Positions 7,822-17,398 of a stretch of 50,061 nt of DNA are shown here, in pieces; position 1 is the stretch's first letter; each line of letters begins with the position of its first letter. The notes under the pieces were generated by a model. The model searched no databases. It was not told where the DNA came from and was given only the letters and a program-made list of their open reading frames with translations. A program made the translations under genes and the position numbers. Source of the DNA: Candidatus Prevotella equi (GTDB taxonomy: Bacteria > Bacteroidota > Bacteroidia > Bacteroidales > Bacteroidaceae); NCBI GenBank assembly GCA_018065145.1, contig JAGHTW010000087.1, positions 1 through 50,061 on the forward strand. Reading direction: 5' to 3'.

Positions 7822-9699
7822 ATGAGAATGCTGACAGATTTCCTGCCAACAACGAAGAAAGAGTGTGAGTTGAGAGGGTGGACTGAACTCGATGTCATAC
7901 TCTTCTCCGGCGACGCCTATGTGGATCATCCATCATTCGGCGCAGCCGTGATAGGTCGTACGCTGGAAAAGGCAGGCTATCGTGTGGCGATAGTGCCGCA
8001 ACCAGACTGGCATGGCGACTATCGTGACTTCAAAAAGCTCGGAAAGCCAAGACTCTTCTTCGGTATCTCACCAGGCTGCATGGACTCGATGGTGAATAAA
8101 TACACCGCCAACAAGCGTCTGCGCTCGGAGGATGCTTATAGTCCTGACGGAAGACATGACTGCCGTCCAGAGTATCCGACAATCGTTTATTCAAACATAC
8201 TGAAGGAGTTGTTTCCTGATGTTCCTGTGGTGCTCGGAGGTATTGAGGCATCACTGCGACGACTGACGCATTATGACTATTGGCAGGACCGTCTGCGTCC
8301 TTGTATCCTGTGCGATTGCGGTGGAGATATTATCAGCTATGGCATGGGAGAGAAGACAATCCTTGAGATAGCAAGAGGCTTGGACGAGGGAAAGACATTG
8401 CAGCAGCTGCGTGACCTTCCGCAGATAGCTTATCTATGCCGTCGTGATGACATACCCGGCGGTGTGACAAAGGACGATATAGTGCTGCATTCCCATGAGG
8501 ACTGTATGAGAGATAAGCGAGCACAGGCAGATAACTTCCGACATATAGAGGAAGAATCAAACAAGATGCATGCGCAGAGACTGATACAGTCCGTTGGCAA
8601 TGACGTGGTGATTGTCAATCCGCCGTATCCTCCAATGACAACGGAAGAGATAGATGCGTCGTTCGATTTGCCTTATCAGCGAGTGCCGCATCCAAAGTAT
8701 AAGGATAAGCGCATACCGGCGTATGACATGATCAAGTTCTCGGTGAACCTGCATCGTGGCTGTTTCGGCGGCTGCGCCTTCTGTACTATTTCTGCACATC
8801 AGGGTAAGTTCATAGCTTGTCGTTCGAAGGAGAGCATCATGAAGGAAGTGAAGGAGGTAGTGCAACTGCCAGACTTCAAAGGATACCTGTCAGACCTTGG
8901 CGGACCATCAGCGAATATGTACGGCATGCATGGACGAAACACAAAGGCTTGCGAGGCATGTAAGCGACCATCGTGCATACATCCGCAGATATGTCCGAAC
9001 CTGAATACCGACCATTCGCAGTTGCTTGATATATACCATGCCGTAGATGCATTGCCAGAGATAAAGAAAAGCTTTATAGGCTCTGGCGTTCGCTATGACT
9101 TGCTGTTGCATCACAGTAAGGATAATAAGAGTAATGAGGCGGCAAGGCAATATACGCGTGAACTGATAACGAAGCATGTCAGCGGTCGTCTGAAGGTAGC
9201 GCCAGAGCATACCTCTGACAGCGTGCTGATGCTGATGAGAAAACCGTCGTTCAAACTCTTCTATGACTTTAAGCGTATCTTTGACCAGATAAACAAAGAG
9301 GAGGGACTGAAGCAACAGCTGATACCTTACTTTATATCATCGCATCCAGGTTGTACGGAGAGGGATATGGCGCAGTTGGCAGACCTGACGAAGAAGATGG
9401 GATATAAACTGGAACAAGTGCAGGACTTTACACCTACGCCAATGACGACGGCAACGGAAACGTGGTACACGGGATTTGATCCTTATACGCTGCAGCCGGT
9501 ATTCTCGGCTAAGACTCAGAAGGAGAAACTGGCACAGAGACAGTATTTCTTCTGGTATAAGGATGAGACGCATAGCAATTCGGGAAAGACCGGTAATTCT
9601 GGAAAGTCTGGATATCCTGGTAAGTCCGGATACTCCGGTAAGAACAACAAACCGAAGTCGTACAATCCTAACTTCCAACCAAAGAAAAAGAGAAAGTGA
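7822..9699 (+). CDS. YgiQ family radical SAM protein
   Basis: A 625-aa radical SAM enzyme of the YgiQ (UPF0313) family; its reaction is not established. The [4Fe-4S] motif CFGGCAFC places Cys at residues 314, 318 and 321 (CX3CX2C). Further family features are the N-terminal vitamin B12-binding-like region (VILFSGDAYVDHPSFG), the Cys cluster ACEACKRPSCIHPQICPN, and KVAPEHTSDSVLMLMRKP. The last 50 residues form a basic repeat tail (variants of SGKSGYSGK, then PKKKRK), encoded by imperfect DNA repeats at about 9585-9645. The stop overlaps the rarA start (TGATG). Confidence 0.92.
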   Translation: MRMLTDFLPTTKKECELRGWTELDVILFSGDAYVDHPSFGAAVIGRTLEKAGYRVAIVPQPDWHGDYRDFKKLGKPRLFFGISPGCMDSMVNKYTANKRLRSEDAYSPDGRHDCRPEYPTIVYSNILKELFPDVPVVLGGIEASLRRLTHYDYWQDRLRPCILCDCGGDIISYGMGEKTILEIARGLDEGKTLQQLRDLPQIAYLCRRDDIPGGVTKDDIVLHSHEDCMRDKRAQADNFRHIEEESNKMHAQRLIQSVGNDVVIVNPPYPPMTTEEIDASFDLPYQRVPHPKYKDKRIPAYDMIKFSVNLHRGCFGGCAFCTISAHQGKFIACRSKESIMKEVKEVVQLPDFKGYLSDLGGPSANMYGMHGRNTKACEACKRPSCIHPQICPNLNTDHSQLLDIYHAVDALPEIKKSFIGSGVRYDLLLHHSKDNKSNEAARQYTRELITKHVSGRLKVAPEHTSDSVLMLMRKPSFKLFYDFKRIFDQINKEEGLKQQLIPYFISSHPGCTERDMAQLADLTKKMGYKLEQVQDFTPTPMTTATETWYTGFDPYTLQPVFSAKTQKEKLAQRQYFFWYKDETHSNSGKTGNSGKSGYPGKSGYSGKNNKPKSYNPNFQPKKKRK

Positions 9700-10970
9700 T
9701 GGAACCATTAGCAGAAAGACTGCGTCCAAAGACGCTAGATGAATATATAGGACAGAAACACCTTGTAGGCGAAGGAGCCGTGCTGAGAAATATGATTGAC
9801 TCGGGACGTATCTCTTCCTTTATACTATGGGGACCTCCGGGAGTCGGCAAGACAACATTGGCGCAGATTATAGCCAATAAACTAGAGACGCCTTTCTACA
9901 CACTCTCGGCAGTGACCAGCGGTGTGAAGGATGTGCGCGAGGTGATTGACAAGGCAAAGAACAACCGTTTCTTTTCTTCTGCTTCGCCAATACTGTTCAT
10001 CGATGAGATACACCGTTTCTCAAAGTCGCAACAGGACTCGCTGCTCGGTGCAGTGGAACGAGGTATAGTGACGCTGATAGGAGCCACAACAGAGAATCCT
10101 TCCTTTGAGGTGATAAGACCTTTGTTGTCGCGCTGTCAGCTGTATGTGCTGAAATCGTTGGAGAAAGAAGATCTGGAGGAACTGCTGCAGCGAGCCATTA
10201 CCACTGATGTGGAGTTGAAGAAACGTGACATTCAACTGACGGAGACGGCTGCACTGATGAGGTATAGTGGCGGTGATGCAAGAAAACTGTTGAATATACT
10301 GCAGCTTGTCGTGGAGTCAGAGTCAACGGAGAGGGTAGAGATAACCGACAAACTCGTAGAGAACCGTCTGCAACAGAATCCACTTGCCTATGACAAACAG
10401 GGAGAGATGCACTATGATATTATCTCTGCTTTCATAAAATCCATACGCGGCAGCGACCCAGATGCCGCATTATATTGGATGGCGCGCATGATAGAAGGCG
10501 GTGAAGACCCGCAATTCATAGCGAGACGACTCGTCATCAGTGCTTCGGAAGATATAGGACTGGCAAATCCTAACGCACTGTTATTGGCAAATGCAGCCTT
10601 TGATACCGTTATGAAGATAGGATGGCCAGAGGCACGTATAGCACTTGCTGAGGCGTGTGTGTATCTTGCTACATCGCCAAAGAGTAATTCAGCATACTGC
10701 GGAATAAACGACGCCCTGCAACTGGTGCAACAGACGGGAAACCTTCCTGTGCCTTTGCATCTGCGTAATGCACCGACAAAACTAATGGCGCAGCTGGGTT
10801 ATCATGATGGATATATCTATCCGCATGACTATCCTGGTAACTTCGCCGCACAACAGTATATGCCAGATGCGTTGACTGATACACGACTGTGGCATGCACA
10901 ACACTCTCCAATGGAGGAAAAGCAATACCAGCAAATGCTGAAACTCTGGGGACAACGCTATGAGAAATAA
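9699..10970 (+). CDS. rarA: Replication-associated recombination protein A (RarA/MgsA AAA+ ATPase)
   Basis: A 423-aa AAA+ ATPase related to clamp loaders, acting at stalled forks and single-strand gaps. Walker A is GPPGVGKT (residues 45-52) and Walker B is ILFIDEIHRF. Sensor 1 is IGATTENPSF and sensor 2 lies in the SGGDARKLLN region. The C-terminal part holds the MgsA tetramerisation region (ALYWMARMIEGGEDP, SEDIGLANP). I take the ATG at 9699, which shares one base with the ygiQ stop; an in-frame GTG at 9696 would add one residue. It is the last gene of the operon, immediately before the terminator. Confidence 0.95.
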   Translation: MEPLAERLRPKTLDEYIGQKHLVGEGAVLRNMIDSGRISSFILWGPPGVGKTTLAQIIANKLETPFYTLSAVTSGVKDVREVIDKAKNNRFFSSASPILFIDEIHRFSKSQQDSLLGAVERGIVTLIGATTENPSFEVIRPLLSRCQLYVLKSLEKEDLEELLQRAITTDVELKKRDIQLTETAALMRYSGGDARKLLNILQLVVESESTERVEITDKLVENRLQQNPLAYDKQGEMHYDIISAFIKSIRGSDPDAALYWMARMIEGGEDPQFIARRLVISASEDIGLANPNALLLANAAFDTVMKIGWPEARIALAEACVYLATSPKSNSAYCGINDALQLVQQTGNLPVPLHLRNAPTKLMAQLGYHDGYIYPHDYPGNFAAQQYMPDALTDTRLWHAQHSPMEEKQYQQMLKLWGQRYEK

Positions 10971-11013
10971 AAAACGATGGCATCAAAACATTGCGTTTTG
11001 ATGCCATCGTTTT
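10971..11013. terminator. Bidirectional rho-independent terminator
   Basis: A perfect 19-bp inverted repeat (10971-10989 with 10995-11013) with a 5-nt loop, flanked by A/T runs on both strands. It sits between the convergent rarA and the 11012-12343 gene, whose stop codon it overlaps by two bases, and can end transcription from both sides. Confidence 0.9.
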
Positions 11014-12343
11014 AACCATTAACCTTACTAACATGCGGCCGTTTTACTCCATCCTTGCCACGTCTTAGGTATATGACAGCGTTGTATGTGGCGGACAAGG
11101 ATAGTGTTTCTTTGCTGTCTGAAATGTATGAAGGCAACAGATTATCCTCTGTCAGTGAAATGAAACCCTTAGTAAAGCTTTGTGATGTCTCGCCTTGAGA
11201 CAACTGATAAGGCGAGAGTAGTTCGGTGATAGGTTGACTTTCATCTGTAAGCGTCCATGAAGCATAATGCTTTTCCGCATAGATGCTGGTTATCTTTATC
11301 TGCCTGATGAGAGGAGAGGCGATGAAATCGTTGTCGGTAACGGACGCTTTGCCAATGATTATTGCGCTTTTGAACTTTGATGCCAGTGGGATGATAGGAA
11401 TGAAACGAACGAAATCGCCTGCTTGTTCCTTACTGAAACGAAGTATTGGCGCTACGAAGTGACGCGAATGACCATCGTAGATATGCATGTGGGAATGCTG
11501 TTGGTCTATGCTTTCGATATATCCGAACTCCTCTTTGAAGAAGTCTTGAGGCTTGGATGGTGAAAGATAGGCGTCAGATATCGTCAGCGTGTCTTCTTTC
11601 GTAGGGTCTGTTGCATCGGATTTCTTGTGTCGCAGGATGCAATCGTACATCTGTCCGATGTTGACGTAGTGACGTTTTCCCTCTGGAAGCGGATGGAGTG
11701 GGTGAGGAACAAGAGCGCTGGAGATGCATTCTGTGTTGATGCCTTCTGGAGATGTGAGGGTAACAAAGATAAGTTTACGTCCTTCCTTGCTGACAGCTTC
11801 CTTTATTCGGGTGACAAGCATCCTTCTGATATTCAGACATCCTGCTTCCATATCATAGCCTTTCATCTCAAAGAGAGGAGAAAGCATATTGAAGCTTTTC
11901 TCGGATGAATCCTCTTCAGGACGCAACAGACGTGCCTTGGCATACGCCTTTACTACCTTCTCTGCCAGTGATGGGAATGTTTTTCCTGCATTAGGACCGG
12001 AAGGGGTGCTTGGTATTACCTGACGTACGTAGTCTTCTTCCCTGAGATTGCTTGGACCCCATAGTTCAAGGAACGGAATGAAATGGAAGTCATTGGTCTT
12101 GTCTGCAACCTTTATTGCTGCACTGAGTATGGCTGAATGAAGTCTTGAAGGCTTTTCAACGGGCAGTTTGATATAGTCTGCAAGTAATTGACGGGCTGTC
12201 AACGCATCAATCTCAGTGACGTGTTGCAGGAGTGTCTTGGCAATGAGCCATGCATAATCATTTATTGTCTTTGCGTCAGTGGGGGCCGCGTCTTTGAAAA
12301 GAGCGCGTAACTGAGACAATGATGATAATAATGAGTCTTCCAT
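11012..12343 (-). CDS. Conserved protein of unknown function, end of the fkp operon (443 aa)
   Basis: I do not recognise this 443-aa soluble protein. It has no signal peptide or membrane segment. The N-terminal 90 residues look helical (LLSSLSQLRALFKDA, WLIAKTLLQHV, AILSAAIKVADK). The middle and C-terminal parts alternate beta-type segments (KLIFVTLTSPEGI, HYVNIGQMYDCI, SHMHIYDGHSRHFVAP, RFIPIIPLASKF). The start lies 3 nt after the birA stop, so it is the last gene of the deacetylase-queH-fkp-GSCFA-birA operon. Its stop lies inside the terminator hairpin. Confidence 0.75.
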   Translation of the reverse strand: MEDSLLSSLSQLRALFKDAAPTDAKTINDYAWLIAKTLLQHVTEIDALTARQLLADYIKLPVEKPSRLHSAILSAAIKVADKTNDFHFIPFLELWGPSNLREEDYVRQVIPSTPSGPNAGKTFPSLAEKVVKAYAKARLLRPEEDSSEKSFNMLSPLFEMKGYDMEAGCLNIRRMLVTRIKEAVSKEGRKLIFVTLTSPEGINTECISSALVPHPLHPLPEGKRHYVNIGQMYDCILRHKKSDATDPTKEDTLTISDAYLSPSKPQDFFKEEFGYIESIDQQHSHMHIYDGHSRHFVAPILRFSKEQAGDFVRFIPIIPLASKFKSAIIIGKASVTDNDFIASPLIRQIKITSIYAEKHYASWTLTDESQPITELLSPYQLSQGETSQSFTKGFISLTEDNLLPSYISDSKETLSLSATYNAVIYLRRGKDGVKRPHVSKVNG

Positions 12344-12346
12344 ATA

Positions 12347-13105
12347 TTATAAAATGAATTTTACTTCTTTGAATTCGTATTCTGATATAGTACCGTTCTC
12401 GCGTTTAAGAACAAGTATTCCGTTGGGTTTTACGTTGACAGTAGATGCCTTGAATAATCCGTCTTTGTCCTGATATTCATGCAAACCTTCTTTGCGGTAA
12501 AGGTGATTATGGTATGTTGCTATAATAGAAGGTTCTAAACCAGACTCTAAGTCAGCCTTTAGTGTTGACTGGTGATGCTCAAAACGTGTTATGATACGGT
12601 TAAGAATATCCGCCTTGTCATGAACGGTTGCTGTGATATTCCGCAGTGAAATGGGATTAGGCGCGTCACTTAAGAATATTTCTTGGTTGATGTTTATTCC
12701 CGTGCCGATAACCATATTGCTCATATTGCGACCTTGTATGTTGCCTTCGATGAGCGTTCCGCTTATCTTCTTGTCGTGCCAATAGATGTCGTTAGGCCAT
12801 TTGATGGTTATGCCGTCGGTGTATTCTGACAAAACCTCGCACAATGATACCGCTTGTACCATGGATATTAGATACTGCTTTGATGCAGGAAGCCACGATG
12901 GATGCACGAGAATGCTGAACAACAGGTTCTTGCCTGCTTCGCTTTCCCATTTGTTCGTGCCCATTCCCTTGCCCGCTGACTGGTAGTCGCATAAGAAAAT
13001 GCCTTCTTTTCCATCACGGAATGGTGAAGAACCTACGGGCGCATTGAGTAATTGCAACACGTAGGCATTGGTAGAGGATATGTCGGATAGATGTATTATG
13101 TCCAT
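12347..13105 (-). CDS. birA: Biotin--[acetyl-CoA-carboxylase] ligase, no DNA-binding domain
   Basis: A 252-aa biotin protein ligase that activates biotin with ATP and attaches it to biotin carboxyl carrier proteins. The biotinyl-AMP loop is GKGMGTNKWESE (usual form GRGRxGRxW). The catalytic block KWPNDIYWHDKKISGTLIEG and the GTGINI motif are present. The E. coli-type N-terminal HTH is absent, so it is a group I enzyme and not the biotin repressor. It overlaps the GSCFA gene by 10 nt. Confidence 0.92.
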   Translation of the reverse strand: MDIIHLSDISSTNAYVLQLLNAPVGSSPFRDGKEGIFLCDYQSAGKGMGTNKWESEAGKNLLFSILVHPSWLPASKQYLISMVQAVSLCEVLSEYTDGITIKWPNDIYWHDKKISGTLIEGNIQGRNMSNMVIGTGININQEIFLSDAPNPISLRNITATVHDKADILNRIITRFEHHQSTLKADLESGLEPSIIATYHNHLYRKEGLHEYQDKDGLFKASTVNVKPNGILVLKRENGTISEYEFKEVKFIL

Positions 13106-13899
13106 TTCTCAAGGAATCGTTGTTTGTCTGAAAGAACCTTCTGCATGAACGCTTTGTGCTCTTCGCTCTCTGGATTGAAAGGACGGTGACTTAGTGCTTT
13201 GCGTATAGGTCTCCATTCTTCAATGTACTGCCTGGCAGACGAAGAAAAGTATGTGTCGATGAATCTTTCATGAATATAATCTACCGCCTGAGACGATGGG
13301 TGTAGCATGTCTGTGTCATAGAAACGATAGTCGCGAAGCTCATCGTTCATTATCTCGTAGGCAGGGAAATAGTGCCTTTGTGATGATTGGAGGTTGTTGA
13401 CGGATAAGAGTAGCGTGGCCTTTGATAATTGACTCTCATGGAATCCGTATTTAGCGTAGCGTATGGGACTGACGGTGAAGATAATGTGCGTGGAAGGATT
13501 ACGTGAGAGAAGCAGTGAGGTGGCTTCGTCAAGGTAATGGCAGCATTCTTCAATGGTGAGTTCCTTCTCCGTAAAGAGTCGTTGTGGTCTCTTCTGACAG
13601 TTATCTACTATCTCTCCTGTCTCGTTGAGTATATATACGTGGTTGGTGCCGAGGGTGAAGACTGCTATGTCAACACCCTCGGAACCTATCGTTCCATCAG
13701 TAATGGCTTGTTGAACAGTGTGTAAAACAGAGGCAGGATTGTACATTACGCCGTAAGGGTTCACGATGACATCGAAATTGTCATCGCGAAATCGTTCGCC
13801 GATATTGTTTGCAAAGCAAGAGCCGACGAATAGTATCTTGTCCTTAGGCTGTATGTGAAAGGTTGCCTTGGGAATGTTTACAGGGGTTTGTAGTTGCAT
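13096..13899 (-). CDS. GSCFA domain protein
   Basis: A 267-aa protein of the GSCFA family (SGNH-hydrolase-like), recognised by the namesake VGSCFANNIGERF motif near residue 26. Other typical elements are NPYGVMYNP, FTLGTNHVYI, TVSPIRYAKYGFHESQ and a late DMLHPSSQAVDYI block, which would supply the His of an SGNH-like site. The substrate is unknown for the family. It overlaps both neighbours (fkp by 1 nt, birA by 10 nt), which indicates translational coupling. No signal peptide. Confidence 0.88.
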   Translation of the reverse strand: MQLQTPVNIPKATFHIQPKDKILFVGSCFANNIGERFRDDNFDVIVNPYGVMYNPASVLHTVQQAITDGTIGSEGVDIAVFTLGTNHVYILNETGEIVDNCQKRPQRLFTEKELTIEECCHYLDEATSLLLSRNPSTHIIFTVSPIRYAKYGFHESQLSKATLLLSVNNLQSSQRHYFPAYEIMNDELRDYRFYDTDMLHPSSQAVDYIHERFIDTYFSSSARQYIEEWRPIRKALSHRPFNPESEEHKAFMQKVLSDKQRFLEKWT

Positions 13900-16790
13900 T
13901 AGCTGCGGCTTATCTGTAGTCCGTTCTCGCTGAGCGTCATGTCAACGAATCGGGAGTTCTTGTTTATTGGATTATCATTGAATATCTTTCGAATGCGTGC
14001 TGCTGCCTCAGGATCCTTTGCTACCATGTACATGTAACCACCGCCACCAGCGCCCGGCAGTTTATAGCCAAGACACAGGTCATCAACCATATCGGTCAAT
14101 GCTTTTATTGGAGCAGGATTGGTACCGTTGTCCATGGCTTGATTCTGTAACCATGTCTTGCGGATGGCAGTGCCAAGACCATAGAAGTCACCACGTTGTA
14201 TGGTTTCGTATAATTGCAGCGTGTGTTCCTTCATGTCTCGCAAGATGGCTATCTCGTCATGATGATTGAGGAACATGCGACGCACTATCTCTGCAAGGAG
14301 TGTCTTAGCAGTACGCGTGATGCCTGTATAATAAAGGAGATGGCATTGTGCATATTCTGGTTGAGTATAAAGCTCGTTAGGAAGCCATCTAACCATAGGA
14401 CTTTGATCGAATCCTCGTTCCGTCTGGAGAAGCTTTATGCCTCGTAACAGTCCACCATACTGGTCTTGCCATCCTCCGCCTGATGTCAATAGTTGCTCAA
14501 GGACGAGTGTTCGACGACCTATCTCGTTCTTGTCCCACGCTAATGAGCAGAAGTCATTGATGGCACCGAGCACTGTTGCAGCAAGAATGCTGCTGGTTCC
14601 TAAACCGCTTCCTGCTGGAATGGCAGAAAGCATGGTCAGTTCTATACCACTGCCGAATGCTTGAAGCTGTTCGGTTAATGTGGCATATCTCTCTGAACAG
14701 AAGTCAGGATGGAAGCCTGCAAGGGATAATGCTGCCTTAGGAATGGAGAAAGGAGAGCCAACGTGATGGAAGTCTGCTAACTCTTCGTATGATGTGATAC
14801 GTTCCTCTGCTCCAAGGTCTATGCTTCGGAGTATGATTACAGGTTCTTTGGTTGGCTTGACGTATGTTTGCAGTGGTGGTTGTCCGTTAAGTTCTATTGC
14901 GAGGTTTATAACATTGCCGCCTTCCATAAGACAGAATGGTGGAGTGTCTGTCCATCCGCCTGCTATATCAATGCGGACAGGAGAACGGCCCCATACTATC
15001 TGGTCGTCATAAACGGACTTTACAGGATTTTGCTTGTCCTTTAACAGTGGCGCTGTCAAACCATGACGGAGTAATTTGAATGCTTTGTCTGCTTCTTTCT
15101 CACCACCTGCTCCCTTCATGCGAAGCAACTCGGAACGGAACATGTTGTCGTGAATTTGCTTCATCAGTGTACTGTCTTCACTGATTGGCTCCGGGATGTC
15201 AAGATTATGACTAACAAACTGTTTCGCTGCATCGTCAAGGTCTATCTGAAAGAAGACACTATGCTGATGATTCTTTGCCAATGCAGTGAGATTTTCTGCA
15301 CGTAAGGCAGTGCGTTGTGCTGTCAAACGGCGAAGGTTTGCAAATGATGATATCTCGTCAGCAGAGAGTTTCTTGGCGTTGTTCCATAAGGTTGCACAAC
15401 GGTCATTTTCAGATTGTGGTTCCTTTGTGATATTGTCGTTTATCATCCAAGTGAGCAATGCGCCCATGTCTGACGTGTTGTCCACTATTGGGAAGATACG
15501 AGCAGACTGTAAGTCTTCCTTTCCTTCGATTGAAGTGATGTCAACATTTCGTTCTGCTGCCCATTGTGTGAAAGGTTTGCCAAGGAATTCTGTTATGCCA
15601 TCGGTGATGTCACCGCGGAATTTGTCGTTGAAACCGTATGGACGTACGACATATTCCTTATCATTAATAGGTACGACGTCAATGCATATGCCTTCTTTTA
15701 ACGAAATGTTCCAATCATTATCGGGAACACCCGTTACGACATTGTCGTTTGTTAGTGTCCAACCGCTGCTGATGACACTGTTTTCTATCCATATATTCTT
15801 GTTGTCTTCGTTGAACGAAATGTCAAGACGTGTGTTTTGAACGAATAATGATGGATGAGACTTGCGTGAGTTATGCATTATCTCACGCTGGTCATTTACG
15901 ATATTCTGTATATCAAGCGTAGATGATATTATCTCGTGCGTGGTGCCATAGTGATAGAATTCGCCTCCTGGTAAAGGTAATATGGCAACAGACAGTTCTC
16001 CTACTTCGTCATCGGGTGCAGAAGGGTTTGTTCCTAATGCGCAACCGAAGTCTGAATACATGTCATAGTTACGAATGTTGCTTGCTTCTTCTCCACAAGA
16101 ACTGTTGTTTGCATCCTTCATGCTTTTCTTCATGAGGAGTTTTAACGCTTTGTCTGAAAGCATCCAGATGCCAATGTCTGTAAGGTAATATCCGTTTTCC
16201 AGCACTTCAGACAGTTTCTTAAGTGAAGGCTTCTGCAACATGCATTGCATCTTTGTTGGTTCTTTGCGTGATGATACGAAGACGCCATGATCTTTCGCTA
16301 TGCTTGAATCAAGCCATAGTCCGTAACATACCACGTCAGCATCAGGAATGTTGCCTATTGGTTCTGTTGCTCGTATATAAACATCACCGCTGACTATCAT
16401 GGTGTTGAGCTTCTTTGGAGCATTCGCCATGATACGTTCGTAGAGTGGTATCTGTAATGATAAGAGGTCTTGTGATATACGTTGTCCTCTCTCCCAACGG
16501 AAAACAGGTATTGGTGTGAGTATCTTTCCTGAAGGAGCGTATGAAGGCAGACGTCTGCTTTGTCCTCCTGCATGAAGAATGATGCGTTTGTCTGATGCAA
16601 GCCATTCGTCAAAGGACTGTTTTTCTGCCGTTGCTTCATAACATTGCTGCATGAGCCATGTGGTGCCGCCACCGGAACCTAATTTCTTTCCAACGGGATC
16701 GTTGGTGCAATACCATTCGTTTTTATCCAATCCTGTGACATCATGAAAACAGTCAACAAGGTTTGGTGGTAGAGAGAGTAGTTTTTTCAT
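13899..16790 (-). CDS. fkp: Bifunctional fucokinase/L-fucose-1-phosphate guanylyltransferase
   Basis: A 963-aa cytoplasmic fusion (B. fragilis Fkp is about 950 aa) that makes GDP-L-fucose from free fucose for capsule and glycoprotein fucosylation. The N-terminal half carries the nucleotidyltransferase, with GGQSRRLPSYAPSGK near residue 75. The C-terminal third is a GHMP kinase with its three motifs: RSPVRIDIAGGWTDTPP, IPAGSGLGTSSILAAT and KLPGAGGGGYMYMV. The central SPVISSGWTL-like region fits the beta-helix linker. It is 41 nt downstream of queH and is followed by GSCFA and birA. Confidence 0.95.
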   Translation of the reverse strand: MKKLLSLPPNLVDCFHDVTGLDKNEWYCTNDPVGKKLGSGGGTTWLMQQCYEATAEKQSFDEWLASDKRIILHAGGQSRRLPSYAPSGKILTPIPVFRWERGQRISQDLLSLQIPLYERIMANAPKKLNTMIVSGDVYIRATEPIGNIPDADVVCYGLWLDSSIAKDHGVFVSSRKEPTKMQCMLQKPSLKKLSEVLENGYYLTDIGIWMLSDKALKLLMKKSMKDANNSSCGEEASNIRNYDMYSDFGCALGTNPSAPDDEVGELSVAILPLPGGEFYHYGTTHEIISSTLDIQNIVNDQREIMHNSRKSHPSLFVQNTRLDISFNEDNKNIWIENSVISSGWTLTNDNVVTGVPDNDWNISLKEGICIDVVPINDKEYVVRPYGFNDKFRGDITDGITEFLGKPFTQWAAERNVDITSIEGKEDLQSARIFPIVDNTSDMGALLTWMINDNITKEPQSENDRCATLWNNAKKLSADEISSFANLRRLTAQRTALRAENLTALAKNHQHSVFFQIDLDDAAKQFVSHNLDIPEPISEDSTLMKQIHDNMFRSELLRMKGAGGEKEADKAFKLLRHGLTAPLLKDKQNPVKSVYDDQIVWGRSPVRIDIAGGWTDTPPFCLMEGGNVINLAIELNGQPPLQTYVKPTKEPVIILRSIDLGAEERITSYEELADFHHVGSPFSIPKAALSLAGFHPDFCSERYATLTEQLQAFGSGIELTMLSAIPAGSGLGTSSILAATVLGAINDFCSLAWDKNEIGRRTLVLEQLLTSGGGWQDQYGGLLRGIKLLQTERGFDQSPMVRWLPNELYTQPEYAQCHLLYYTGITRTAKTLLAEIVRRMFLNHHDEIAILRDMKEHTLQLYETIQRGDFYGLGTAIRKTWLQNQAMDNGTNPAPIKALTDMVDDLCLGYKLPGAGGGGYMYMVAKDPEAAARIRKIFNDNPINKNSRFVDMTLSENGLQISRS

Positions 16791-16831
16791 ATTATTGAGT
16801 TGTTTGGTTATCGTTGTTTGTTTTCTCTTTC

Positions 16832-17398
16832 TTATTTGTTTATGCTGAATTCACAACCGCAATAAAGCTGATTGTAGAAACCATTTTCCTTTAATAGTTG
16901 GTTACGACGTTCCTGTAAGCCTCCTTTTCTCCAATTGCGTTCATTGAATGTGACGTCGCCTACCTGTTGTGCTGCCCATTGTCCTGCCTCGTTTATCTGC
17001 GATAGAGACTTCCAACGGCTTGAGGCTAATGTAGTAGTGAACTCCTTTATGCCCAGTTCTTTGCATTTCTTTGCTGTACGGAGAAGACGTAACTTGAAAC
17101 ATTGCAGACAACGAGCCCCACGCTCTGGTTCTTCTTCCATACCTTTGATATACTGTAACCAGTTATCGTGGTCATAGTCATCGTCAATTATTGTGAGACC
17201 GAGTTTCTCGGCATATTTTGTTATCTCGTTCTTACGTATTAGATATTCTTCTTCTGGATAGATATTAGGGTTGCTATAATATATAATAGGTGTAACATTG
17301 TTGTTAAGCATCCATTCAAGAATTGCACTGGAGCATGGTGCGCAGCAGCAATGTAATAATATATCAGCGTGTATGTTATTCGAAGGTTTTGAATTCAT
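16832..17398 (-). CDS. queH: Epoxyqueuosine reductase QueH
   Basis: A 188-aa QueH (DUF208) enzyme, the cobalamin-independent reductase that converts epoxyqueuosine in tRNA to queuosine. Conserved Cys occur as HCCCAPCS (residues 16-23), RCLQCFKLRL in the middle and YCGCEFS at the end, matching the iron-sulfur and second metal sites of the family. The first 23 nt of the gene overlap the 3' end of the upstream deacetylase gene. Confidence 0.93.
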   Translation of the reverse strand: MNSKPSNNIHADILLHCCCAPCSSAILEWMLNNNVTPIIYYSNPNIYPEEEYLIRKNEITKYAEKLGLTIIDDDYDHDNWLQYIKGMEEEPERGARCLQCFKLRLLRTAKKCKELGIKEFTTTLASSRWKSLSQINEAGQWAAQQVGDVTFNERNWRKGGLQERRNQLLKENGFYNQLYCGCEFSINK

